Shown here: in pieces, positions 57,429 to 64,000 of the stretch | How the letters are laid out: the number at the start of each line of letters is the position of its first letter | Position numbering within the stretch: the first letter of the stretch is position 1 | Origin: Helicobacter sp. | Lineage (GTDB): Bacteria; Campylobacterota; Campylobacteria; Campylobacterales; Helicobacteraceae | Assembly: GCF_022770205.1 (NCBI RefSeq) | Contig: NZ_JALEIK010000016.1 | Span: 1 to 64,000 of the forward strand | Direction of reading: 5' to 3' | DNA length: 64,000 nucleotides | The notes under the pieces: model-generated | Told to the model about the DNA's origin: nothing | The model's database searches: none | What the model saw: only the letters and a program-made list of their open reading frames with translations | Position numbers and translations under genes: made by a program

Positions 57429-59381
57429 TTAAGCAATTGGCGTTCCATATTTTTCAAAAAGTGTTTCGCGCAGAGATTTTATCATTTTATCCATCGCTAT
57501 AAGATAAAGTTCGCCACTTTTTTCCCAAAGATGTTGCATATTATTATAAGGAAGATGTAAGGAGCAAAATGCGATTGTATAGAGAAAATGGCTTAGAGTG
57601 CCACCAAAAAGAATGCTAATAAAAGGATTGCTTAAGGATTCTTTGGCAATCACTCCATAGGCTTTGTCTAGGGCGACAAATAAATCTTGTTTTGACAAAA
57701 CTTGTATTTTAAAAATATCGTGCATTTTGTTTTTAAAAGCTAGAATTTCAAAAGCATATTTTTCCGTTTCTTTTGTGTAGAATCCTGTTTTTTGTGGATT
57801 TTTAAAAAGGGATTTGATTTGCTTTAGTGCTGTTTTTTTATTGATTGTTTTAAGTTCAAATTCTTCGTGATGTGTGGGTTGTGCACCATTGATTCTAGCA
57901 CCATCGTTTAAATTTAAAATGTGAAAAGGTTTGAGTGCATTAAAGGTTTCTTCTAAGGCAGCTTTTGAGAGAGAAAACAGAGCGTCTGAATAAATATCAT
58001 CGCTAAAATTTCCAGTTACAGGATAGGCGTATTCTGGAATCTTTTTTTCTTCTTCTCCGTAATAAGAGTTTTTAGCGTGCTTGCTAAAGCCTTTTTTGTA
58101 GCCACAATCTAGCCCGCATAAAATCACATCACTGCCTAGATAACTCGCTAATGCTGCTCCGGCATTGCCTACAAGAGGCGCAGTGAATTGCACTCTAAAG
58201 CTAGGAGCATTTAAGTTAGCAGCACTGCTTCCATCGCGTTCAAAGAGATAGAGCTCTTTTGCAAGCTCTTTTGCTGTTTTGTCTAGCACGCTTGCAGCGA
58301 TTAAAGGAATATCATCTAGTGGGGCAGATTTTAAGACTTCACCTAAATAATTGTGGCGTTCAATTTCTATTTGAAAATCTGGTTTGATTCCATTATTTAG
58401 TAAAGGTTTTAATGCAGTGCCACAGCTAAAAATAATCATTTTATTTTGATTTTTTTTAATGAAAGGAAGTAGAAAGTCAAGGCTTGGTCCGTTTGCTACC
58501 ACACAAATGGGTGCATTGACGCGTTTTGGTTGGATGAGCATTTTATGAATGGGAAAGGAGAGTTTATTTTTAATGCCTAGCATTTCATCTTCAAAGGTTC
58601 CCCAACCGCGCAGAGTTTGAGAATGCACTTCAAAAACAATATCACGCGCATTTTGTGTTGTTGGGGTTTGGTAAAGCATTAATTCAAAGCGGATAAGAGA
58701 AGTGCTAATTTTGCGCGTTAAAAAAAAGTTTTGGATGTATTCTTTTTTCATAATGCTTTCTAAAAAGATGTAGCCCGCTTTATTTTGCACTTTGCTAAAA
58801 AGCAAAGGAAAATCTACAAAAAAGCAAGCAATTCTAAATAAATCTAGGGATTCTTCAAAAATAAAAAAATTATGGATTGTTGCATAATTTTCAATCAAAA
58901 TTTGCAAAAAGATTCCACCTCCAAGTCCAAATAAATTTAAACTTGGTAAAAAATCACTGGGTAGATGATAATCAGCAATGCCATTATTTTGGAATGCATA
59001 ATTTAAGATTCCATTGACTAGTATTTGACTATATGGAAACTCTTCTCCTATAAGGGAAGGTTTTTCTCCAACAATGCGATTCCATTTTTCATTAATTGGG
59101 GGATTATAAGCACAATTTTTATGCACATCTAGCATTGTAGATTTTCCCTCTATAACTGCATACATTAAAACATTTTGTTTGAAATTTAAAATATTGACAC
59201 CTTCTTTTCCGATATAGAGTTGATATTCTTTAGCGGGAGCTTGTAAAGCTTGGAAGAGATTAGGATAATTTGCAAAAAAAGCTAAATTGTTTTGGAAGCG
59301 TGCATTGCAGAAAGATTCTATTGCTTTTGGAGAGTGGTTTTCTAGCATCTCTATAATGGTTTGTTTTGGGTTTGCGTGCAT
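57429..59381 (-). CDS. Motility accessory factor (Maf) glycosyltransferase-like protein
   Basis: 650 residues with a central DUF115 domain; CVVANGPSLDFLLPFIK (about 291-307) and GNAGAALASYLGSDVILCGLD (about 402-422) are the conserved parts. Maf proteins are known to transfer pseudaminic or legionaminic acid to flagellin in Campylobacter, Helicobacter and Aeromonas. Which sugar is used is unknown. It lies 31 bases before the FlgP-like gene in the same direction, linking glycosylation and motor genes. Confidence 0.85.
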   Translation of the reverse strand: MHANPKQTIIEMLENHSPKAIESFCNARFQNNLAFFANYPNLFQALQAPAKEYQLYIGKEGVNILNFKQNVLMYAVIEGKSTMLDVHKNCAYNPPINEKWNRIVGEKPSLIGEEFPYSQILVNGILNYAFQNNGIADYHLPSDFLPSLNLFGLGGGIFLQILIENYATIHNFFIFEESLDLFRIACFFVDFPLLFSKVQNKAGYIFLESIMKKEYIQNFFLTRKISTSLIRFELMLYQTPTTQNARDIVFEVHSQTLRGWGTFEDEMLGIKNKLSFPIHKMLIQPKRVNAPICVVANGPSLDFLLPFIKKNQNKMIIFSCGTALKPLLNNGIKPDFQIEIERHNYLGEVLKSAPLDDIPLIAASVLDKTAKELAKELYLFERDGSSAANLNAPSFRVQFTAPLVGNAGAALASYLGSDVILCGLDCGYKKGFSKHAKNSYYGEEEKKIPEYAYPVTGNFSDDIYSDALFSLSKAALEETFNALKPFHILNLNDGARINGAQPTHHEEFELKTINKKTALKQIKSLFKNPQKTGFYTKETEKYAFEILAFKNKMHDIFKIQVLSKQDLFVALDKAYGVIAKESLSNPFISILFGGTLSHFLYTIAFCSLHLPYNNMQHLWEKSGELYLIAMDKMIKSLRETLFEKYGTPIA

Positions 59382-59469
59382 TATTATCCTTAGAAATTAG
59401 AGATGGCAAATTTTAGCAGAAATTTTTAAAACCTTTTACAAAAGACAAAACATTTAAGTTTTTAAAGTT

Positions 59470-59475
59470 TATAAT
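59470..59475 (+). promoter_or_regulatory. Putative -10 box for prs
   Basis: TATAAT 34 bases upstream of the prs ATG at 59509, in the spacer between divergent maf and prs. Confidence 0.45.
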
Positions 59476-59508
59476 TTAGGCTTTGATTTTATAGAAGTGA
59501 GGCTGTTT

Positions 59509-60438
59509 ATGCAAAATTACAAGATTTTTACTGGGAGTGCGCATATAGAGTTCTCCAAATATGTTGCTAGGGTTTTGGATATTGAATTATCTGATGCAGA
59601 AGTTACACGCTTTAGTGATGGAGAGATTAGTGTTCGCTTATGTGAGAGTGTGCGCGGTAAAGATGTTTTTGTAATTCAACCAACCTGTGCGCCAACAAAT
59701 GATAATTTAATGGAGCTATTAGTGATGATAGATGCGTTAAAAAGGAGCTCTGCAAAAAGCATTAATATCATTATGCCTTATTTTGGTTATGCTAGACAAG
59801 ATAGAAAGGCAGCCCCACGCGTGCCAATTACAGCAAAGCTTGTGGCAGATTTATTGCAATGTGCGGGAATTTCACGCTTAATCACTATGGATTTGCACGC
59901 GGGGCAAATTCAAGGCTTTTTTGATGTTCCTGTGGATAATTTGTATGGTTCTATTGTGTTTAAAGAACACATAATGGAGAAAAATCTTAAAAATCCTATT
60001 GTTGCAAGTCCAGATATTGGTGGAGTGGCACGCGCTAGATATTTTGCAAAACTTTTGGGGCTTGATATTGTGATTATTGATAAAAGGCGTGAAAAGGCAA
60101 ATGAGAGTGAAGTGATGAATGTGATTGGAAGCGTGGAAGGTAAAGATGTGATTTTAATTGATGATATGATTGATACTGCTGGAACAATGGTGAAAGCTGC
60201 AAGTGCTTTTAAGCAAAAGGGGGCTACAAGTGTGATTGCGCTTGGCACACACGCTGTTTTTAGTGGTCCAGCTTATGAAAGAATTGCAAGTAGCGAGATT
60301 GATGAGGTGATTGTTACAGATACGATTCCCTTGCAACAAAGCTGTGAAAAGATTAAAATCTTAAGTGTCGCGCCTTTGTTTGCTGAAGTGATTAGAAGGA
60401 TAAATAATGATGAGAGCGTTAATTCTCTTTTTGCTTAA
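59509..60438 (+). CDS. prs: Ribose-phosphate pyrophosphokinase
   Basis: Makes PRPP for nucleotide, His and Trp synthesis. About 309 residues from ATG 59509 (GAGG upstream; a GTG at 59497 adds four). Conserved [11 protein letters not shown] (metal-binding His/Asp) and the PRPP loop [14 protein letters not shown]. The cyclophilin gene starts 32 bases before its end. Confidence 0.96.
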   Translation: MQNYKIFTGSAHIEFSKYVARVLDIELSDAEVTRFSDGEISVRLCESVRGKDVFVIQPTCAPTNDNLMELLVMIDALKRSSAKSINIIMPYFGYARQDRKAAPRVPITAKLVADLLQCAGISRLITMDLHAGQIQGFFDVPVDNLYGSIVFKEHIMEKNLKNPIVASPDIGGVARARYFAKLLGLDIVIIDKRREKANESEVMNVIGSVEGKDVILIDDMIDTAGTMVKAASAFKQKGATSVIALGTHAVFSGPAYERIASSEIDEVIVTDTIPLQQSCEKIKILSVAPLFAEVIRRINNDESVNSLFA

Positions 60439-60994
60439 TGTTTTTGGTGCGTTGTTTTTAAATGCGCAACAAATTCAAAACGCAGAAAAAATTAAAGAAG
60501 CTAAGGTGCTTCAAGCCGTGTTAGAAACAACTTCAGGTAAAATCACTCTAGATTTATTCCCACAAGTTGCGCCAAAAGCGGTGGAAAACTTTGTAACACA
60601 TATTAACAATGGATATTACAATGGAATCCTTTTTCATCGCGTGATTCGTAAATTTATGATTCAAGGCGGAGATCCAACAGGAACAGGGCGTGGCGGTGAG
60701 TCTATTTGGGGAGAGGATTTTGAAGATGAAATTGTCAAAGGATATGCCTTTGATAGAGCAGGCATTTTAGCAATGGCAAATGCAGGGGCTAACACAAATG
60801 GGAGTCAATTTTTCATCACAACAACACGCACTCCGCATTTAAATGGGAAGCACACAATTTTTGGCGAAATTAGTAAAGAGCATCAAGAAGAGAGCTTTAA
60901 GACATTGCGTAAAATAGAATACACACCAACAGATTATGCGGATAAACCACTAAAAGAGCAAAAAATCTTAAAAGCCTATATCATCGCTCCTTAA
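60407..60994 (+). CDS. Peptidyl-prolyl cis-trans isomerase, cyclophilin type, exported
   Basis: 195 residues: N-terminal signal peptide (about 1-20, ending LNAQ), then a cyclophilin domain with [22 protein letters not shown], the catalytic Arg and Phe residues, and SQFFITT. Likely a periplasmic folding helper. Its start lies inside prs, an unusually large overlap of 32 bases; a second ATG is one codon later. Confidence 0.92.
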   Translation: MMRALILFLLNVFGALFLNAQQIQNAEKIKEAKVLQAVLETTSGKITLDLFPQVAPKAVENFVTHINNGYYNGILFHRVIRKFMIQGGDPTGTGRGGESIWGEDFEDEIVKGYAFDRAGILAMANAGANTNGSQFFITTTRTPHLNGKHTIFGEISKEHQEESFKTLRKIEYTPTDYADKPLKEQKILKAYIIAP

Positions 60995-61521
60995 GACTTT
61001 GGGCGAAAGGCTTTGATAACCTTAGGGTTTGTTTCTAAATACGCCGCGCCGATTAAATCAAGGCAATAAGGCACAGCGGGAAAAACAGCGTCTAAGCATT
61101 CTCTAATGGATTTTGGTTTGCCCGGGAGATTAATAATTAGGCTTTTGTGATAAATCCCCGCACTTTGGCGCGATAAAATCGCCGTTGGGATATATTGTAA
61201 GCTAGTTTGGCGCATAAGCTCACCAAAGCCCGGGAGCATTTTCTCACACACAGCTTCTGTGGCTTCTGGTGTAACATCGCGTGGAGCAGGACCTGTGCCA
61301 CCTGTGGTTATGATTAAATCGCATTGCTCTTTATCTGCAAGTGTGATGAGTTGCTCTTTAATGGATTCTAAATTATCAGCAATCACGCAATAGTTATAAG
61401 TAAATGGCGTAATAAGGTATTCTTGTAGGGTTTCTAAAATTGTTTTGCCTGAAATGTCTTCATAAATCCCTGCACTTGCGCGATCTGATAGAGTTAGGAT
61501 TCCAATTTTTGCTTGTTCCAT
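60991..61521 (-). CDS. mog: Molybdopterin adenylyltransferase
   Basis: 176 residues; MoCF domain with [12 protein letters not shown] and the nucleotide-binding [17 protein letters not shown] motif. Adenylates molybdopterin before metal insertion. It lies with moaE and moaD but is separated from moaE by 96 bases, and overlaps the convergent cyclophilin by 4. Confidence 0.92.
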   Translation of the reverse strand: MEQAKIGILTLSDRASAGIYEDISGKTILETLQEYLITPFTYNYCVIADNLESIKEQLITLADKEQCDLIITTGGTGPAPRDVTPEATEAVCEKMLPGFGELMRQTSLQYIPTAILSRQSAGIYHKSLIINLPGKPKSIRECLDAVFPAVPYCLDLIGAAYLETNPKVIKAFRPKS

Positions 61522-61617
61522 TCTATGTCCTTAATGTAGGTGTTAATCTACCCTTTTAATGCTAAAATCTGTTGCGACTGCTTGAATAAAGGGTAAAAAG
61601 AGAGTGTCAAAAAATCT

Positions 61618-62079
61618 CTAGTCACTTAAAAGTCCGCTATGTGGGAGATGATGACTGCGTTCTTTGGCGTAAATGCGCTGTCCGTCTTTTAAATTATATT
61701 TCCAAATGGGTGCATTGTGCTTAAAGTCTTCAATAAAATCTTCAAAAATCTCTAAGCTTGCACGCCTTTGAGAGCTAAAAACTCCTGCCATATAGGGGCT
61801 TTGATGGTTTAGCACATTGCCTTTTGAGTGTGCCATTTTAAGATAAGCATTGCATTTTTGCGCCTTTTTACACCATCTATTAAGCCATTGCTCTAAAAGC
61901 GGTGTGTAAATGTCAAAACTAAGCCCTTCACAACCATTTTCAGCACGCACGATTCCGGTAAATATAAGATTTGCGCCAAAGTTATGCTCCGCCCCAAAGG
62001 CACACCATTTTGCATAAATCTCTGTGGTGTTTAATGCGCCTTCAAAGAGCAATAAGGAATCTTGTAATAAATCTTGCAT
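61618..62079 (-). CDS. moaE: Molybdopterin synthase large subunit
   Basis: 153 residues from the ATG that shares a base with the moaD stop (TAATG); an ATG at 62091 is the alternative. Core features FTGIVRAENG, SSQRRASLE and the catalytic Lys in APIWK are visible. By eye the His of the E. coli AHRSS motif is Gln here; the Arg that follows and the catalytic Lys are kept. Confidence 0.9.
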   Translation of the reverse strand: MQDLLQDSLLLFEGALNTTEIYAKWCAFGAEHNFGANLIFTGIVRAENGCEGLSFDIYTPLLEQWLNRWCKKAQKCNAYLKMAHSKGNVLNHQSPYMAGVFSSQRRASLEIFEDFIEDFKHNAPIWKYNLKDGQRIYAKERSHHLPHSGLLSD

Positions 62080-62300
62080 TAACCGCCACATACAGGAGGA
62101 AGTAGGGCGATTTTATCGCCGTCTTTAATGGGGGTATCTAAAGAGGAGATGATTGTATGATTAAGAGCAATAGCGCAATCTTTTAACCAAGCGTTAATCT
62201 CAGGGATTGCTTGGAGTTCTTCTTTTAATGCATATAGTGTTGTGGCATTACTTTTGTGGGTTTTGTTTCCAAGCGGACCTAAAAATTCAACTTCTACCAT
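62079..62300 (-). CDS. moaD: Molybdopterin synthase sulfur carrier subunit
   Basis: 73-residue ubiquitin-like sulfur carrier ending in the required Gly-Gly (VCGG), which becomes the thiocarboxylate used by MoaE. Directly upstream of and coupled to moaE. Confidence 0.92.
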   Translation of the reverse strand: MVEVEFLGPLGNKTHKSNATTLYALKEELQAIPEINAWLKDCAIALNHTIISSLDTPIKDGDKIALLPPVCGG

Positions 62301-62308
62301 AATGTGTC

Positions 62309-62674
62309 TTATTGGAGTAATTCAATGCGTTCTTCTTGCATTTCATAAGGGATTTTTGGGTTTGGTTTTGTGGTAGGATTCATTGCTTTTGTTTTAACTT
62401 TTTGTGTTTGTTTTGGTGCTAATTTTGAAGGTGTTTTAGGTAGGCGATTAACAGAGATAATTTTTCCAGTTCTGCCATCAACGAAAAATGCAGAATCCTT
62501 AGGGTATTTTTGCATTTCGCGCTTTAATGCTTCATCAAAAGGAGTCAAGAGGGAAACCAATTTGTTTTTTGAGGCTTTTGGGAGCGTTTGCACAAAATTG
62601 TCCGCATAAAGAATAGTGCTTGCAAGAGAGGCGATTAAGCAAGCTATTAGGCTTTTTTTAAGTTGAATTTGCAT
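62309..62674 (-). CDS. Small exported protein of unknown function
   Basis: About 121 residues from the ATG at 62674 (AAGGA 7 bases upstream). Signal peptide (about 1-22, ending LYAD), then VDGRTGKIISVNRLP and a Lys/Pro/Thr-rich tail. I recognise no domain. Nine bases separate it from moaD, but a link to molybdopterin is not evident. Confidence 0.65.
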   Translation of the reverse strand: MQIQLKKSLIACLIASLASTILYADNFVQTLPKASKNKLVSLLTPFDEALKREMQKYPKDSAFFVDGRTGKIISVNRLPKTPSKLAPKQTQKVKTKAMNPTTKPNPKIPYEMQEERIELLQ

Positions 62675-62747
62675 TAAGGAATCCTTAAAAATGAATTTAG
62701 CTATAATTTTATAACAAATCACATAAAAAAGCAAAAAGGAATGTTTA

Positions 62748-63119
62748 ATGGAGATTATTGCAACACAAAATGCACCACAGGCGATTGGTCCTTACTCTCA
62801 GGCAGTTAGGGCAAATGGAATGCTCTATACTTCAGGGCAAATTGGACTCACTCCGCAAGGAGAGCTACTAGGCGATATTAGCGTGCAAACAAGACAGGTT
62901 TTAAATAATCTTAAAGAAGTCTTAAGGGCAGGCAATAGTAGTATGGATAGGGTTATTAAAACAACGATTTTTTTAAGCGATATGGAAGATTTTGGAATCG
63001 TAAATACAATTTATGCGGAATTTTTTGGGGAGCATAAGCCTGCTAGAAGCACAGTTGCAGTCAAAACATTGCCCAAAAATGCGCTCATAGAGATTGAATG
63101 TATTGCACTTACAAATTAA
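62748..63119 (+). CDS. RidA family reactive-intermediate deaminase
   Basis: 123 residues, YjgF/RidA type: QAIGPYSQAV, GQIGLTPQGEL, the conserved Arg in ARSTVAVKTLPKNALIEIECIA. Hydrolyses enamine/imine intermediates made by PLP enzymes such as threonine dehydratase. Divergent from the upstream exported protein. Confidence 0.94.
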   Translation: MEIIATQNAPQAIGPYSQAVRANGMLYTSGQIGLTPQGELLGDISVQTRQVLNNLKEVLRAGNSSMDRVIKTTIFLSDMEDFGIVNTIYAEFFGEHKPARSTVAVKTLPKNALIEIECIALTN

Positions 63120-63202
63120 AGTTTTATTAATAAAAATTAAGGTAGAATCCAACCTTTTATTGTTTAAAATAAAAAATAACTTCAAATTTTAAGGAATTGT
63201 AT

Positions 63203-63514
63203 ATGTATGCAATCATTGCGAATGGAGGCAAACAATACAAGGTGAGTGAGGGCGATATTATTTTGCTAGATTGCTTAAACCTTGAGCCAAAGTCAAAAGT
63301 TGAAGTAGCTGAAGTTTTAGCCATCTGTAAAGATGATGATATTAAGCTTGGTACACCTTATGTAAGCGGTGCAAAAGTTGAGCTTGAAGTCATCAATGAA
63401 GGCAGAGGCAGAAAAGTCATTACTTTTAAGAAACGCCGTAGAAAAGATAGTAAAACTAAGCGCGGTTTTAGAAGAGATTTTACGCGTGTGCGTGTGGTAA
63501 AAATCTTAGGCTAG
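63203..63514 (+). CDS. rplU: 50S ribosomal protein L21
   Basis: 103 residues from ATG 63203 (AAGGA upstream); [14 protein letters not shown] start and [22 protein letters not shown]-terminal block are diagnostic. First of the rplU-rpmA-obg group. Confidence 0.97.
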   Translation: MYAIIANGGKQYKVSEGDIILLDCLNLEPKSKVEVAEVLAICKDDDIKLGTPYVSGAKVELEVINEGRGRKVITFKKRRRKDSKTKRGFRRDFTRVRVVKILG

Positions 63515-63537
63515 ATTGCAACATTTAAGGAGTTAGA

Positions 63538-63795
63538 ATGGCACATAAGAAAGGTCAGGGTAGCACTCAGAATAACCGCGATTCTGCGGGACGCCGTTTA
63601 GGTGTTAAGAAATTTGGTGGGCAGTTTGTGCGTGCGGGAAATATTATTATCCGTCAAAGAGGGACAAAAGTGCATCCCGGAAATAATGTAGGAATGGGTA
63701 AGGATCACACAATTTTTGCATTAATTGATGGGATTGTTTCTTTTGAGAGAAAAGATAGGAATCGCAAAAAAGTTTCTATTCTTCCAGCTTCTTAA
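63538..63795 (+). CDS. rpmA: 50S ribosomal protein L27
   Basis: 85 residues beginning [15 protein letters not shown], with [17 protein letters not shown]. Follows rplU by 23 bases with AAGGAG. Confidence 0.98.
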   Translation: MAHKKGQGSTQNNRDSAGRRLGVKKFGGQFVRAGNIIIRQRGTKVHPGNNVGMGKDHTIFALIDGIVSFERKDRNRKKVSILPAS

Positions 63796-63810
63796 GCTTT
63801 CTGTATTTTT

Positions 63811-64000
<190 letters not shown>

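Noticed and set aside
61549-61595. TACCCTTT / AAAGGGTA inverted repeat between mog and moaE
   Set aside because: The 30-base loop makes a stable structure doubtful; no T tract follows on the minus strand.

Overview
The window looks like chromosome from a non-pylori, probably enterohepatic, Helicobacter. It is AT-rich, and long blocks follow the gene order I recall from H. pylori. These are pheS-pheT-aroA-ispH-rpsA-unknown-serA, the RluA-waaA-zinc ribbon-NIF3-glyQ run, lnt/cvpA-lysS-glyA-DUF1882, and mog-moaE-moaD. It also carries Campylobacter/Helicobacter hallmarks: poly-G phase-variation tracts, a DUF2972 gene, a Maf-type flagellin glycosylation gene and FlgP/FlgQ-like proteins. Species placement is inference; no rRNA or tRNA gene was found.

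Layout. 1-3318 is the 3-prime part of a large repeat-rich autotransporter with a strong terminator. 3655-8770 holds uvrA, a class V aminotransferase and a UDP-sugar epimerase. 8892-19018 is a translation and biosynthesis block (HIT, pheST, aroA, ispH, rpsA, serA). 19013-30889 holds ogt, dnaJ, recR, a cation/proton antiporter, the RluA-waaA-zinc ribbon-NIF3-glyQ-thrC run, flgH and a phase-variable DUF2972 gene. 30876-37559 holds lnt, yajQ, cvpA, lysS, glyA, a DUF1882 protein and a SPOR protein. 37647-47362 is a compact sugar-use locus: fba, gluP, pgi, glk, pgl, zwf, edd, eda. 47538-48927 is a decayed radical SAM/SPASM gene with a poly-G tract. 48936-64000 holds rarA, thiE, hypF, a broken SDR gene, a TPR lipoprotein, flgQ/flgP/maf, prs, a cyclophilin, mog/moaE/moaD, ridA, rplU, rpmA and the start of obg.

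How the genes work together. The sugar locus encodes a complete route from external glucose to pyruvate plus glyceraldehyde-3-phosphate by the Entner-Doudoroff pathway (GluP, Glk, Zwf, Pgl, Edd, Eda), with Pgi and a class II aldolase linking it to gluconeogenesis. FlgH, the zinc-ribbon protein, FlgP/FlgQ and Maf all belong to flagellar biogenesis or glycosylation.

Most interesting structure. The 7-mer TGGAATC (either strand) occurs roughly 80 times by eye, against about 8 expected from composition. It appears in several reading frames, in both orientations and between genes, and as inverted pairs, one of which is the hairpin after rpmA. It is nearly absent from the sugar locus. This resembles the behaviour of DNA uptake sequences in other bacteria and also marks the sugar locus as probably imported. 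Other oddities are an ATA start codon for zwf, one poly-G gene ON and one OFF, and a TGA replacing a conserved Trp codon in an SDR gene.
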